Shown: positions 14,656 through 24,627, counted from the stretch's first letter. The stretch: 64,000 bases of DNA from Granulosicoccus sp036478565 (GCA_965224525.1 OZ245050.1:1550001-1614000), one strand, 5' to 3'. Translations and numbers: made by a program. The notes: a model not told the origin generated them from the letters alone.

Positions 14656-17600
14656 ATGCGTCTGAGCCGAATAAAACTCGCCGGTTTCAAGTCATTCGTC
14701 GATCCTACCGATCTGCAGCTACGCAGCTCACTGGTTGGCATCGTAGGGCCAAATGGCTGTGGTAAATCCAATACGATTGATGCTGTGCGCTGGGTCATGG
14801 GCGAGTCATCCGCCAAACATTTGCGCGGTGAATCGATGGACGATGTCATCTTTACTGGCTCCTCATCCCGAAAACCGGTAAACCAGGCGTCGGTAGAACT
14901 GGTATTTGATAACTCCGATGGCTCGTTGGGCGGAGAATATGCCAGCTTTTCCGAAATTTCATTGCGGCGTGAAGTCAGCCGGGACGGACAGTCAAAATAT
15001 TCGTTGAACAATGTGCGCTGCCGGCGTCGGGATATTCGCGACATTTTCCTCGGCACAGGGTTGGGCCCGCGTAGTTACGCCATTATTGAGCAGGGTATGA
15101 TTTCGCGCCTGATCGAGTCCAAACCCGAGGAAATGCGTGTTTATCTGGAAGAAGCGGCTGGTATTTCAAAATATAAGGAGCGCCGGCGAGAGACTGAAAC
15201 CCGAATACGACACACGCGCGACAATCTGGATCGTTTGAGCGATCTTCGTGAGGAGGTCGATAAACAGCTTGAGCGGCTCAAGCGACAGGTTGGCACCGCT
15301 GAACGGTTTCAGGGCATGCAGACAGAAGTTCGGCAAAAACGTGGTGAGCTGCTGGTACTGCGTCAACGGGACTTCCAGACCCAGCGAGACAAGCGTTCCC
15401 TGGTGATCAGTGAGCGTGAGAGCAAATTGGAAGGTGTTGTTGCCGAGCTTCGGGCCGCTGAGGCGGCAATAGAGCAAGCTCGTGTACAGCAGAGCGAGTC
15501 TGCGGAAATCTTTAGTACGGTGCAGGCGGACTTTTACCGCATCGGTGCAGATGTCTCTCGCATTGAACAAAGTATCGAACACACTCGCGACACCCGACGT
15601 CAGCAAAGCCGCGAACTGGATGAAGTGATGCGCTCACTGGAAGAGGCGCAATCGCACCAGCGCGAAGACACCCGGCAAATAGCTGATATCGTGGCTGCTA
15701 TCAAGACCGATGAGCCAGCTTTTGCCCGGCTGCAGGAAAGTCAGGAAGAGGCCACTGCAGCGCTCCATGAAGCCGAATCCAGGCTTGAGGAATGCCAGGA
15801 GCGCAAGGCTGAATTTGCGCGACAACACGCAGAAGTCATGCAGGCGGCGCAAGTCGAGCGCTCGCGTATCGAATCCCTCGAACGCAGTAGCGCCAATGCC
15901 GAAACGCGGTTAGCCAAGCTGACACAAGAGCAATCCGGACTGGATACAACGTCCCTGGCATCGTTGATAGTTACAGCCGTTGCTGAGGAAGCTTCGGCGG
16001 CCGCAGAAGAGCGCCGCTTGCAGCAATCCCTGGCGCAAAGTGCAGAAAAGCAGCAGGTTTTGCGAGATGACATTCGCCAACTGAGCGAAAGACTCAACAA
16101 AAATCGCGCTGAGATGCAATCGGCACTGGGGCGACTGGCTTCGCTGGAGGCATTGCAACAGTCTGCATTGACGCCCGCCAACACAGCTGCCGATGAATGG
16201 TTGCAGATGAATGAGCTGGCTGATGCGCCGCGTCTGGCGCAATTGATCACGGCTGAGCCGGGTTGGGAGAAAGCGGTTGAACTGGTTCTGGGGAGCCAGC
16301 TGGAAGCGGTTTGTGTTGACGGTGATGCGGTGTTGAACCGCTGCCTGAACGAGCTGCCAGCGGCCCGACTGGCGCTGATCGAGCGTGTTCCGGCAAATCA
16401 GGCAGCCGTTGAATCACTGGCGGCAAAAGTCTCGGGAGACGCGCCGTTTGATGATTTGTTTGCCGGTATTTATGCCGCCGCCGACCTGCCCGCGGCATTG
16501 GCGCTGCGCGCCGGATTGGCAGCGGGAGAATCGGTCGTTACACCGGACGGGCTGTGGCTTGGACGTCACTGGTTACGCGTCGCACGTGCAGAAGTTGAAG
16601 ACAGTGTGTTGCTGCGTGAAACCGAAATCACCGCGTTACGGACACAGTTGGCTGAGGCTGAAACCGTCCTGACTCGCGATGAGCAGAAACTGGCTGAAGT
16701 CGAGCAACGCCAAAGTGAACACGAGACCCGCCGCGACACCTTGTTGCATGGATTCAACGACGCCGTGCGACTTCTTTCAACCGTCAAGTCCGGTTTGCAG
16801 GGCAATCGACAGCGGCTCGAGCAGGTCGAATCCCGACGTGCTCAGCTGCAAACTGAACTCATTGAAGTACAAGCTCACGGGACACAGGAAGGCGAGGCGC
16901 TGACCGATGCCAAACGCAAGCGCGCGACGGCCATGGAGCAGTCGGCCGAGCTGAATGTGGAAGGCGAGTCATTGCAGCTTGAGCAAGAAGACCGGCGTAC
17001 TGTACTGACGGAAGTTCGTGCCCGGGTAAATGCCGAGCGGCAGGCTGGTCAGGAGCTGGCCATTCGTGTGGAATCCATGCGCAGTGCGCGCACCGCCACC
17101 GAGCAGAACCTGGTCCGTATGCAAGCTCAGATTACTCAGCTTGGCGAGCGACAGTCAGCCTTGAACGCGATGCTGGCTAACCAGGATGAAGACCCACTGA
17201 TTGCAATGGAGGCGGGTCTTAAAGAGCAACTGAACGCCCGGCTTACGTCTGAGGCTGCGCTCAAGCAGGCACGAGAGCAGCTTGATGCAATTGAAACGCG
17301 ATTACGCGAACATGAGCAGGCGCGCCATCGTCATGACACGGCTGCCCAAAGCGAGCGGGAGGCTGTACAGAGTGAGCGTATGGCCAGCCAGGAAGTGTTG
17401 GTGCGGCTGAAAACACTGGACGAGCAATTGGCCGAGCAGGAATACGATGCTGCCGCTTTGCTTGAGTCACTGGATGACGCTGCAGAGGTTGACACTTGGT
17501 CGGTAGATGTTGAAAAACTTGAGCAACGTATTCAGCGTCTGGGACCGATAAACCTGGCGGCTCTGGATGAGCAGACCGAGCAATTGCAACGCAAGGAATA

Positions 17601-18153
17601 CCTGGATGGTCAGAACGACGATGTCAACGAGGCGCTGGCGACCCTGGAACGTGCCATAGCCAAGATAGACCGGGAAACCCGAGCGCGTTTCAAAGACACA
17701 TTCGATCGGGTCAACGTCAAGTTCGAGGAATTCTTTCCGCGGTTGTTTGGCGGCGGCCACGCATCGTTGGAAATGACAGGTGACGACTTGTTGAATACCG
17801 GTGTGTCCGTGGTCGCGCAGCCACCCGGTAAACGTGTCAGTAGTATCCAACTGTTGTCCGGCGGCGAAAAAGCGCTGACTGCAGTGGCCCTGGTTTTCGC
17901 ATTTTTCGAGCTCAATCCCTCGCCGTTCTGTATGCTCGATGAAGTGGATGCACCGCTGGATGATGCCAACGTCGGGCGTTTTTGCACACTGGTCAAAGAA
18001 ATGTCGGAGCGTGTACAATTCATATTCATCACGCATAACAAGGTGACGATGGAAATGTCAGAGCAGCTGATGGGAGTCACCATGAATGAGCCAGGGGTTT
18101 CACGTCTGGTTGCTGTAGATGTACAGGAAGCAGTTGAACTGGCCGGCGTGTGA
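14656..18153 (+). CDS. smc: Chromosome segregation protein SMC
   Basis: This 1165-residue ATPase organises and compacts chromosomes in complex with ScpA and ScpB. The N-terminal head has Walker A (GPNGCGKSN) and the conserved 'ESMDDVIFTGSSSRKPVNQASVEL' region. Two long Glu/Arg/Gln-rich coiled-coil arms flank a hinge near residues 515-640. The C-terminal head holds the ABC signature (LLSGGEKALTAVAL) and Walker B (FCMLDEVDAPLDD). Length and layout are normal. Having SMC instead of MukBEF separates this lineage from enterobacteria. It is followed by zipA after about 100 bases, an order seen in several SMC-containing gammaproteobacteria. Confidence 0.98.
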   Translation: MRLSRIKLAGFKSFVDPTDLQLRSSLVGIVGPNGCGKSNTIDAVRWVMGESSAKHLRGESMDDVIFTGSSSRKPVNQASVELVFDNSDGSLGGEYASFSEISLRREVSRDGQSKYSLNNVRCRRRDIRDIFLGTGLGPRSYAIIEQGMISRLIESKPEEMRVYLEEAAGISKYKERRRETETRIRHTRDNLDRLSDLREEVDKQLERLKRQVGTAERFQGMQTEVRQKRGELLVLRQRDFQTQRDKRSLVISERESKLEGVVAELRAAEAAIEQARVQQSESAEIFSTVQADFYRIGADVSRIEQSIEHTRDTRRQQSRELDEVMRSLEEAQSHQREDTRQIADIVAAIKTDEPAFARLQESQEEATAALHEAESRLEECQERKAEFARQHAEVMQAAQVERSRIESLERSSANAETRLAKLTQEQSGLDTTSLASLIVTAVAEEASAAAEERRLQQSLAQSAEKQQVLRDDIRQLSERLNKNRAEMQSALGRLASLEALQQSALTPANTAADEWLQMNELADAPRLAQLITAEPGWEKAVELVLGSQLEAVCVDGDAVLNRCLNELPAARLALIERVPANQAAVESLAAKVSGDAPFDDLFAGIYAAADLPAALALRAGLAAGESVVTPDGLWLGRHWLRVARAEVEDSVLLRETEITALRTQLAEAETVLTRDEQKLAEVEQRQSEHETRRDTLLHGFNDAVRLLSTVKSGLQGNRQRLEQVESRRAQLQTELIEVQAHGTQEGEALTDAKRKRATAMEQSAELNVEGESLQLEQEDRRTVLTEVRARVNAERQAGQELAIRVESMRSARTATEQNLVRMQAQITQLGERQSALNAMLANQDEDPLIAMEAGLKEQLNARLTSEAALKQAREQLDAIETRLREHEQARHRHDTAAQSEREAVQSERMASQEVLVRLKTLDEQLAEQEYDAAALLESLDDAAEVDTWSVDVEKLEQRIQRLGPINLAALDEQTEQLQRKEYLDGQNDDVNEALATLERAIAKIDRETRARFKDTFDRVNVKFEEFFPRLFGGGHASLEMTGDDLLNTGVSVVAQPPGKRVSSIQLLSGGEKALTAVALVFAFFELNPSPFCMLDEVDAPLDDANVGRFCTLVKEMSERVQFIFITHNKVTMEMSEQLMGVTMNEPGVSRLVAVDVQEAVELAGV

Positions 18154-18254
18154 TAGCCAGCAATGAAATTAAATACAACAAAAGTCCGGGCTAACCAGAC
18201 ACCCATGAGGGCGGCCCGGACGGACGGCCCACTGAGACAACCGAGGCATCATCG

Positions 18255-19151
18255 ATGGAAAATCTCCGCTGGATTCTGATCTTTGCAGGCGTCGCCATAC
18301 TGGTGATGCTGTATTTTTCCGGTCGCCCCAGGCGTTCACGATCACGCAGAGCAGGGAGCACGGGGCGAACAGCGCACAGATCTGTTGGCAGCGCCGCAGG
18401 TCAGTTTGACGGCGAGGCACATGACGAATTCGATTCGGTATCGGATGCACTGATGGGCGAAGAAGTTCACCATCCGGGTTTAGGTGATGGTTTGAGCGGA
18501 TTCGATGCAGTCGATCCCGACGGCTTTTCTCGACCTGCTGTGGAGGCGTCACAGGCACCGGGCTTAAAGCATGGCGAGACTGGTGTAAAGACTGGCTTTG
18601 GTGGCAGTCTGGCGCAAAAAATTGAGTCTATCAGCGCACATCTGACGCCGGGGCGTCGCCAGCGGGTCGCCGCATCTGAACCAGCAGATATGCACGATGA
18701 CGAAGGTTCGGGCACTGCCTACGCCAGCAAAATCATTACATTGCATGTGGTTGCACCGCCCGACACATTATTGAATGGACCGCAACTGCTTAACGTGTTC
18801 GAGCAGCGGGGCTATCACTTTGGTGAAATGAATATATTTCACTCAATGCACGAAGAAAAAACTGTTTTTTCGGTTGCGAAAATGGTGGAACCGGGTTTTT
18901 TCGATATCAATGATACTGAGAGTTTCGCCACGCCGGGTATCACGTTGATATTGCAACTACCCGGGCCGGTACCTGCGGATGTGTCATTTGAGGTCTTGAT
19001 TAGCGAAGCTTTCGAAATGGCGGGTGAGCTTGGCGCTACGGTGCTTGATGGCGATCGCAGTACCTTGAGCAAGCAAAGCGTGCAACACATGCGTGAAAGC
19101 ATTTATGAGTACATGCATCGCCAGAAGTACTTTGGCAGTGTTCCATCCTGA
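18255..19151 (+). CDS. zipA: Cell division protein ZipA
   Basis: The 298-residue inner-membrane protein tethers FtsZ to the membrane and stabilises the Z ring. It starts with a short N-terminal anchor (LRWILIFAGVAILVMLYF). A basic patch (RPRRSRSRRAG) and a variable acidic/Gly linker (to about residue 155) follow. The C-terminal FtsZ-binding domain contains 'IITLHVVAPPDTLLNGPQLL', 'FHSMHEEKTVFSVAKMVEPG' and 'TPGITLILQLPGPVP'. The order zipA-ligA is the gammaproteobacterial norm, and the ZipA stop overlaps the beginning of the ligA open frame. Confidence 0.96.
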   Translation: MENLRWILIFAGVAILVMLYFSGRPRRSRSRRAGSTGRTAHRSVGSAAGQFDGEAHDEFDSVSDALMGEEVHHPGLGDGLSGFDAVDPDGFSRPAVEASQAPGLKHGETGVKTGFGGSLAQKIESISAHLTPGRRQRVAASEPADMHDDEGSGTAYASKIITLHVVAPPDTLLNGPQLLNVFEQRGYHFGEMNIFHSMHEEKTVFSVAKMVEPGFFDINDTESFATPGITLILQLPGPVPADVSFEVLISEAFEMAGELGATVLDGDRSTLSKQSVQHMRESIYEYMHRQKYFGSVPS

Positions 19152-19195
19152 GTATTGCAGATCCCGCCGAGCGAGTCGCAAAACTTCACCGGCAG

Positions 19196-21169
19196 TTGCA
19201 CAGACATGCGCATGACTACCATGTGCTGGATTCCCCGACAATTAGTGACGCAGAGTACGACGTCCTGTTTCGCGAATTGCTTGCCCTGGAGGCGGATTAC
19301 CCCGGTCTACTGACAGCGGATTCTCCATCTTTGCGCGTGGGGGCTGCACCACTTGACGGCTTCGAGCCGGTTCGCCATGCAGTACCCATGTTGTCATTGT
19401 CGAATGCGTTTTCCCGCAAAGAGCTGGAAGGCTTCGACCGGCGTGTACGCGATCGTCTGGAGCAGTCGGCGCAGCAAGTCAAATACGTGGCTGAACCAAA
19501 ACTCGATGGCCTGGCAGTCAGTTTACGCTATGAGAAGGGTGTATTCGTACAGGGTGCAACGCGTGGTGACGGTGCCACTGGTGAAAATGTAACGGACAAC
19601 CTGCGTACGCTGGAAATGATTCCGTTGCGTTTGCATCTGCAATCCCCGCCAGCGGTACTGGAGGCGCGTGGTGAGGTTTTTATCGCACATGCCGATTTTG
19701 CAGCCATTAATGCAGCGCTCGAAGACAGCGGCAAACCACCGTTTGTAAATCCGAGAAACGCCGCTGCTGGTAGCCTTCGGCAGCTTGATTCACGAAAAAC
19801 TGCCGAACGCAGGCTATCAATCAATATTTACGGCATTGGCGAGCTGATTGGTATTGACCCCCCGTCAACTCACTCCGAAACATTGCAGTGGCTTGCAGGT
19901 TTTGGCTTTCCAATCAATCCGGAAACACAAACTTGCAGTGGTATTGATGCCTGCTACGAGTTCTATGAGTCATTGCAGGCAAAACGTGATTCGCTCGGTT
20001 ATGACATTGATGGTGTGGTATTCAAGGTCGATCTCTATCGGGAGCAACGCGAGCTTGGATTTGTTTCACGCGCGCCTCGCTGGGCCATTGCACAGAAGTT
20101 TCCGGCAGAAGAGACCGAGACAATCCTTGAAGGCGTGGAGTTTCAGGTGGGTCGCACGGGTGCGCTAACACCGGTTGCACGTTTGCAGCCGGTATTTGTG
20201 GGAGGCGTAACACTTAGCAACGCCACACTGCATAACATGGATGAGATTGCCCGTAAGGATGTTCGCATTGGCGATACGGTGGTTGTTCGCCGCGCCGGCG
20301 ATGTCATTCCTGAAGTTGCCCGCGTCGTGCTTGTAAACCGGCCAAAGAGCGCTTCTGGTATCAAATTACCAGCCAACTGCCCGGTCTGTGGTTCGGACGT
20401 ACTGCGTATCGAAGGTGAGGTCAAGGCGCGTTGCAGCGGTGGCATGCAGTGTGCGGCTCAGCGGCAGGAAGCGATCAAGCATTTTGCCTCGCGGCGAGCC
20501 ATGAATATTGATGGCCTGGGCGATAAGCTGGTTGAGCAGATAAGCGAGGCCGGTCTGATAACAACCATTGCGGATTTGTATGCATTGACGGCAGAGCAAT
20601 TACTTGCGCTCGATCGTATTGGCGAAAAATCGGCAGCCAATTTGATTGCAGCCATTGAGCTTTCAAAAAATACAACGCTTGCTCGTTTTGTTTTTGCGCT
20701 CGGTATTCGAGAAGTTGGTGAAACCAGTGCGGCAACGCTGGCTACACACTTTGGTTCTCTGCATAGCCTGCTACAAGCAGATGAAGATGCACTGACTGAG
20801 GTTGACGATATTGGTCCGGTAGCGGCGAAGAGCCTGATCAGTTATTTTTCCAATGGCGATAATCGTGCGGTTATTGACAGTCTGATCAGAGCCGGCGTGA
20901 GTTTTCCGGAAGAGGTGCGCGAGGCAGTTGAACCGCTCCTTGCCGGCGATACCTATGTGCTGACGGGTACGCTGAATGAGCTGACACGGGATGAGGCGAA
21001 GCGCCGGTTACAGCGGCTGGGCGCGAAAGTGACAGGCAGCGTGTCAAAAAATACCACTGCAGTTATCGCCGGAGATAAACCGGGCTCCAAAGTGACAAAA
21101 GCTGAAACACTTGGTGTGACAGTGCTGGACGAGGGTGGTCTGATGGTGTTGCTGGCCTCGCCTGAATAG
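19196..21169 (+). CDS. ligA: NAD-dependent DNA ligase LigA
   Basis: LigA seals DNA nicks in replication and repair using NAD. Visible are the adenylation motif KLDG (VAEPKLDGLAVSLRYE), the OB fold (GRTGALTPVARLQPV), a four-cysteine zinc finger (CPVCGSDV..CSGGMQCAA), helix-hairpin-helix repeats and a C-terminal BRCT domain (YVLTGTLNELTRDEAKRRL). The coordinates begin at a TTG (19196), giving 657 residues. Family alignment extends upstream: the frame continues as 'ADPAERVAKLHRQ', matching the start of E. coli LigA. The only upstream start-like codons are ATT (19154) and CTG (19148, overlapping the zipA stop as CTGA). An ATT or CTG start would give 671-673 residues, the usual family length. Confidence 0.96.
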   Translation: MHRHAHDYHVLDSPTISDAEYDVLFRELLALEADYPGLLTADSPSLRVGAAPLDGFEPVRHAVPMLSLSNAFSRKELEGFDRRVRDRLEQSAQQVKYVAEPKLDGLAVSLRYEKGVFVQGATRGDGATGENVTDNLRTLEMIPLRLHLQSPPAVLEARGEVFIAHADFAAINAALEDSGKPPFVNPRNAAAGSLRQLDSRKTAERRLSINIYGIGELIGIDPPSTHSETLQWLAGFGFPINPETQTCSGIDACYEFYESLQAKRDSLGYDIDGVVFKVDLYREQRELGFVSRAPRWAIAQKFPAEETETILEGVEFQVGRTGALTPVARLQPVFVGGVTLSNATLHNMDEIARKDVRIGDTVVVRRAGDVIPEVARVVLVNRPKSASGIKLPANCPVCGSDVLRIEGEVKARCSGGMQCAAQRQEAIKHFASRRAMNIDGLGDKLVEQISEAGLITTIADLYALTAEQLLALDRIGEKSAANLIAAIELSKNTTLARFVFALGIREVGETSAATLATHFGSLHSLLQADEDALTEVDDIGPVAAKSLISYFSNGDNRAVIDSLIRAGVSFPEEVREAVEPLLAGDTYVLTGTLNELTRDEAKRRLQRLGAKVTGSVSKNTTAVIAGDKPGSKVTKAETLGVTVLDEGGLMVLLASPE

Positions 21170-21282
21170 TCCGATGCGGGAATCTGTAACGGCAGTAGTT
21201 ATACCCCTGTCGCAAAAGCGCTACAGCCGTGCACTTTCTCACTGTGTTATTCTCCGCGCGCATCAATTCATGGCCGATTTAC

Positions 21283-22122
21283 GTGTCTAAAAATATAACT
21301 AAACTCGCTGTTCACGGTGCCGCCGGCAGAATGGGCAGGCAACTACTGGCAGCCATTGCGGAACGCGATGAGGGGCAGCTGTGCGCCGCTATCGACGCGC
21401 CTGGGCAGCCGTCGCTTGGTCTGGATGCCAGCGTATTGTCCGGCGGGCCTCCTTGCGATGTCAAGGTCGTTGATGAGCTAGCAAGCGTGCTCGGTGATAT
21501 CGATGTTGTTATCGATTTCACTTCACCTTCGGCGTCACTCAAATTGCTGGAAACCTTACAGGGCACGGCGGTAAGGCCGGTTATTGGTACAACCGGTTTT
21601 ACGCCCGAGCAGTTGCAACAACTGCATGATTTTGCCAAAACGCAAGCCATCATGTTTGCTGCAAACTACAGTATCGGTCTGACACTGTCGCTGGCTTTGA
21701 TGCGTGATGCTGCCCGATCCCTGGGGGATGACTATGATGTCGAGGTGATTGAAGCGCATCATAGAAACAAGGTCGATGCGCCGTCTGGTACTGCCGTAAA
21801 AATTGGCGAAGTCCTGGCCGATGCATTGGGTCGGGATCTGGATGAAGTGGCTGTCTATGGTCGGCAGGGCATAACCGGCGCGCGCGACAAAAAAACGATA
21901 GGTTTTGCAACTGTACGTGCTGGTGACATTATTGGTGAGCACACAGTGTTGTTTGCTGGCAACGGCGAGCGTGTGGAGATTACCCATCGGGCGACCGATC
22001 GCATGACATTTGCGCGCGGTGCTGTTCGTGCCGCTATCTGGCTGGCAGATCAACCGCCGGGGCTATACGATATGTCACACGTACTCGGGCTTGCCAGTGT
22101 CGATGATCAGGCTTGTGCGTAG
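21283..22122 (+). CDS. dapB: 4-hydroxy-tetrahydrodipicolinate reductase
   Basis: DapB reduces hydroxy-tetrahydrodipicolinate in the lysine/meso-diaminopimelate pathway, feeding peptidoglycan. Visible are the nucleotide-binding motif VHGAAGRMGRQLL, VIDFTSP, PVIGTTGF, FAANYSIG and the active-site signature EAHHRNKVDAPSGTA. From the GTG at 21283 the protein has 279 residues, close to the family norm. An earlier GTG at 21229 would add 18 residues with no family support. It is usually followed by carA in relatives, but here it is followed by fabD. Confidence 0.96.
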   Translation: MSKNITKLAVHGAAGRMGRQLLAAIAERDEGQLCAAIDAPGQPSLGLDASVLSGGPPCDVKVVDELASVLGDIDVVIDFTSPSASLKLLETLQGTAVRPVIGTTGFTPEQLQQLHDFAKTQAIMFAANYSIGLTLSLALMRDAARSLGDDYDVEVIEAHHRNKVDAPSGTAVKIGEVLADALGRDLDEVAVYGRQGITGARDKKTIGFATVRAGDIIGEHTVLFAGNGERVEITHRATDRMTFARGAVRAAIWLADQPPGLYDMSHVLGLASVDDQACA

Positions 22123-22201
22123 TGCGGGCTTACCAGGGGGGATATGACATGGTATATCAGTCAGGTTTTATCGATAACAGCTCTTTAATGAGGCACAAGC
22201 G

Positions 22202-23155
22202 GTGACTTTTGCAGTGGTATTTCCCGGGCAGGGTTCGCAGAGTGTTGGCATGCTGGCTGAACTGGCTGCCGAATACCCGGTTGTTGGTGAAACTTTTGCC
22301 GAAGCTGCCGACGCACTCGGAACGGACCTGTGGGCAATCTCCAGAGACGGTCCCGCAGAGGTACTGGCAGACACTCGAGTCACTCAGCCATTGATGTTTA
22401 CCAGCGGCGTTGCACTCTGGCGAGCGCTTATCGCAGCCGGTTTGCCGCAGCCTGCCGTCGTGGCAGGACATTCACTGGGTGAGTTCAGCGCTATGGTTGC
22501 AGCTGGTGCACTGAGTTTCAGTGATGGCCTGGCAGTAGTGCAGCGTCGGGCGGAGCTGATGGCGACAGCCGTTGCAGAAGGCGAGGGCGGCATGGCAGCG
22601 CTGATCGGCATGGACGATGAAGCGGTTGTGGAGCTGTGTCAGTCGCTATCGGGTGAGCGCGTGGTAGAGGCCGTCAACTTCAATGCACCTGGGCAGGTGG
22701 CCATCTCCGGTCATCTGGATGCATTGGAAAAAGTAATGGAAGCCGCTCGTGGTAAAGGCGCTCGAAAAGCCATAATGTTGGCCGTCAGCGTTCCCAATCA
22801 CAGTTCGCTGATGCAGCCGGCAGGGGCGCAACTGGCCACCTTCCTCGATACAATTGATATTGCTCAGCCGCAAATACCCCTGGTGCAAAACGCGACAGCG
22901 GCTGTTGCCGAGTCCAGGCAAGTGCTTGTTGAACGGTTGCGGGAGCATGTCTACAGTCCGGTGTATTGGACGCAATCCATACAGACCTTGATAAAGGACT
23001 TTAGCGTGCAGACGATTATCGAATGCGGTCCAGGCAAGGTGTTGAGTGGCCTGGGTAAACGCATTGATCGAACAGTACCAACATTGCCTGTTGAATCACC
23101 CGAAGCATTGCAAGCTGCGGTTGCTGCGGTGAGCGCAGCGTCGGCAAATGCATAA
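22202..23155 (+). CDS. fabD: Malonyl-CoA:ACP transacylase FabD
   Basis: FabD loads malonate from CoA onto acyl carrier protein for fatty-acid elongation. The 317-residue protein has FPGQGSQSVGM at the N-terminus, the nucleophile motif GHSLGEF, the QRRAELM substrate-binding arginine region and the catalytic His in VPNHSSLM. The GTG at 22202 is the start. It heads a same-strand fab cluster. plsX and fabH, which usually precede it in gammaproteobacteria, are absent from this position. Confidence 0.97.
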   Translation: MTFAVVFPGQGSQSVGMLAELAAEYPVVGETFAEAADALGTDLWAISRDGPAEVLADTRVTQPLMFTSGVALWRALIAAGLPQPAVVAGHSLGEFSAMVAAGALSFSDGLAVVQRRAELMATAVAEGEGGMAALIGMDDEAVVELCQSLSGERVVEAVNFNAPGQVAISGHLDALEKVMEAARGKGARKAIMLAVSVPNHSSLMQPAGAQLATFLDTIDIAQPQIPLVQNATAAVAESRQVLVERLREHVYSPVYWTQSIQTLIKDFSVQTIIECGPGKVLSGLGKRIDRTVPTLPVESPEALQAAVAAVSAASANA

Positions 23156-23166
23156 CCTGGAATCTC

Positions 23167-23919
23167 ATGACAATGGATACACTGAAAGGCTCAGTTGCAC
23201 TGGTTACCGGTGCAAGCCGCGGCATCGGCAAGGCGATTGCCGATACCCTGGCTCGCCATGGCGCAACTGTTGTTGGCACTGCCACATCAGAAGTCGGCAG
23301 TGAAGCCATCAGTCAGCGATTTGAAAAGGCCGGTGTAAGTGGTTGTGGCATGACGCTGAATGTCACTGACATCGATGCTACCAATACCGTATTCAACGCG
23401 ATTACCGAGCGTTACGGGCCTGTGTCTATTCTGGTCAATAATGCAGGCATCACACGCGACAATCTGTTCATGCGTATGAAGGATGAACAATGGAACGATG
23501 TCATCGAAACAAACCTGAATAGCGTATATCGACTGTGCAGGCTGGCTGTCAAACCGATGGTAAAGGCGCGTACAGGTCGGATTATCAATATCAGTTCTGT
23601 TGTCGGACTGACCGGTAATGCTGGTCAGGTTAACTACGCAGCGTCCAAAGCAGCATTGCTGGGAATGACCAAATCGCTGGCCCGCGAGCTCGGTTCACGC
23701 AGTATCACCGTCAATGCCATTGCACCGGGTTTTATCGAGTCCGACATGACGCGATCTTTACCCGAAGAGCAGCAAACCCGATTGAAAGGCGAGATTGCGC
23801 TGGGCCGTCTGGGTTCGCCGGATGATATCGCTGAAGCGGTGCTGTTTCTGGCTTCAGAGCGTGCCGGCTATATCACTGGTGAAACTCTGCATGTTAACGG
23901 AGGCATGTACATGCCGTGA
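23167..23919 (+). CDS. fabG: 3-oxoacyl-ACP reductase FabG
   Basis: FabG is the NADPH-dependent reductase of the fatty-acid elongation cycle. This 250-residue short-chain dehydrogenase shows TGASRGIG (cofactor), NNAGITRDNL, the catalytic serine in NISSVVGLTGN, YAASK (catalytic Tyr and Lys) and a C-terminus (ITGETLHVNGGMYMP) diagnostic of FabG. It starts at an ATG eleven bases after fabD and is clearly cotranscribed with it. Confidence 0.98.
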   Translation: MTMDTLKGSVALVTGASRGIGKAIADTLARHGATVVGTATSEVGSEAISQRFEKAGVSGCGMTLNVTDIDATNTVFNAITERYGPVSILVNNAGITRDNLFMRMKDEQWNDVIETNLNSVYRLCRLAVKPMVKARTGRIINISSVVGLTGNAGQVNYAASKAALLGMTKSLARELGSRSITVNAIAPGFIESDMTRSLPEEQQTRLKGEIALGRLGSPDDIAEAVLFLASERAGYITGETLHVNGGMYMP

Positions 23920-24162
23920 ATTTGACGGCCGTTTTGTCGTATGAGGTAACTGGTAGGCTCCGGACGGTAATACAGGGTGAGTTTAGCTGCCGACTGGCAG
24001 TATATTTCCTATTTGCATGCGCCATATGGGCAAAAAAAAATAACGCAAAGCAGATTCATTGCCTTTTTTATATCAGTACAAAACCCCGATATGCGTCTGC
24101 ATGACTTACAATAGCCCTACAGCAAACCCGATCAAGCCGGGTGACAGGCCTGATTGAAAACG

Positions 24163-24191
24163 TTGGCAACCGCCCATAGCTTGCCTACAAT
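24163..24191 (+). promoter_or_regulatory. Sigma-70 promoter for acpP
   Basis: TTGGCA (24163-24168) and TACAAT (24186-24191) are separated by 17 bases, close to consensus. They lie 47 bases upstream of the acpP start. The fabG-acpP gap (23920-24238, 319 bases) holds no convincing gene. A second TACAAT at 24107-24112 lacks a good -35. A separate strong promoter fits the very high expression of acyl carrier protein. Confidence 0.75.
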
Positions 24192-24238
24192 AGCTAAGCG
24201 GCAGTTGCCGTCAAATTCCCCTGGAGATCTACCCCACA

Positions 24239-24481
24239 ATGAGCAGTATCGACGAACGCGTCAAGAAGATTGTTATTGAACAGTTAGGCGTAAAAGAAGA
24301 AGAGGTGACAATCAAGGCATCTTTTGTTGACGATCTGGGTGCTGATTCGCTCGACACCGTTGAGCTTGTCATGGCTTTGGAAGAGGAATTCGAGTGCGAA
24401 ATCCCCGATGAAGAAGCTGAAAAAATCACCACGGTCCAGCAGGCTGTTGACTATGTAAGTGCGCACATCGAAGAGGCTTGA
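24239..24481 (+). CDS. acpP: Acyl carrier protein
   Basis: The 80-residue acidic protein carries growing acyl chains on a phosphopantetheine arm. The attachment serine is in GADSLDTVEL. Helices I (IDERVKKIVIEQLGV), II (DTVELVMALEEEFECEIPDEEAEKI) and III (TVQQAVDYVS) are all standard. It has its own upstream promoter and a downstream hairpin, so it can be expressed independently of fabG and fabF. Confidence 0.99.
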   Translation: MSSIDERVKKIVIEQLGVKEEEVTIKASFVDDLGADSLDTVELVMALEEEFECEIPDEEAEKITTVQQAVDYVSAHIEEA

Positions 24482-24561
24482 GCAACGCTGAACCTGGCTG
24501 AAGCAATTCGGACACTTCGGTGTTCGGATGTGCTGAAATTCGGCCAGAAGTGTATTCATCG

Positions 24562-24627
24562 AGCCGTGTTTCGGTAGTCATGACATGTAACACACTTGTC
24601 TGACTAGCGAGACACGGCTTTGTTTTT
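24562..24627 (+). terminator. Hairpin with T-tract between acpP and fabF
   Basis: AGCCGTGTTTCG (24562-24573) pairs with CGAGACACGGCT (24608-24619) apart from one wobble, and TTTGTTTTTTT follows. The loop is long (34 bases), so this may be a partial terminator or attenuator that lets less transcript into fabF. A smaller hairpin with a TTCG tetraloop (24509-24526) lies just before it. Confidence 0.6.

Noticed and set aside
15741..16250. 169-residue minus-strand frame inside smc
   Set aside because: It is a shadow of a coiled-coil coding region, with Ser/Ala/Cys-rich low-complexity content.
23916..24104. 62-residue plus-strand frame after fabG
   Set aside because: No ribosome-binding site, no family features, and it lies in the acpP promoter region.
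24509..24526. TTCG hairpin after acpP as the main terminator
   Set aside because: It lacks a T-tract; the hairpin at 24562-24627 is the better candidate.
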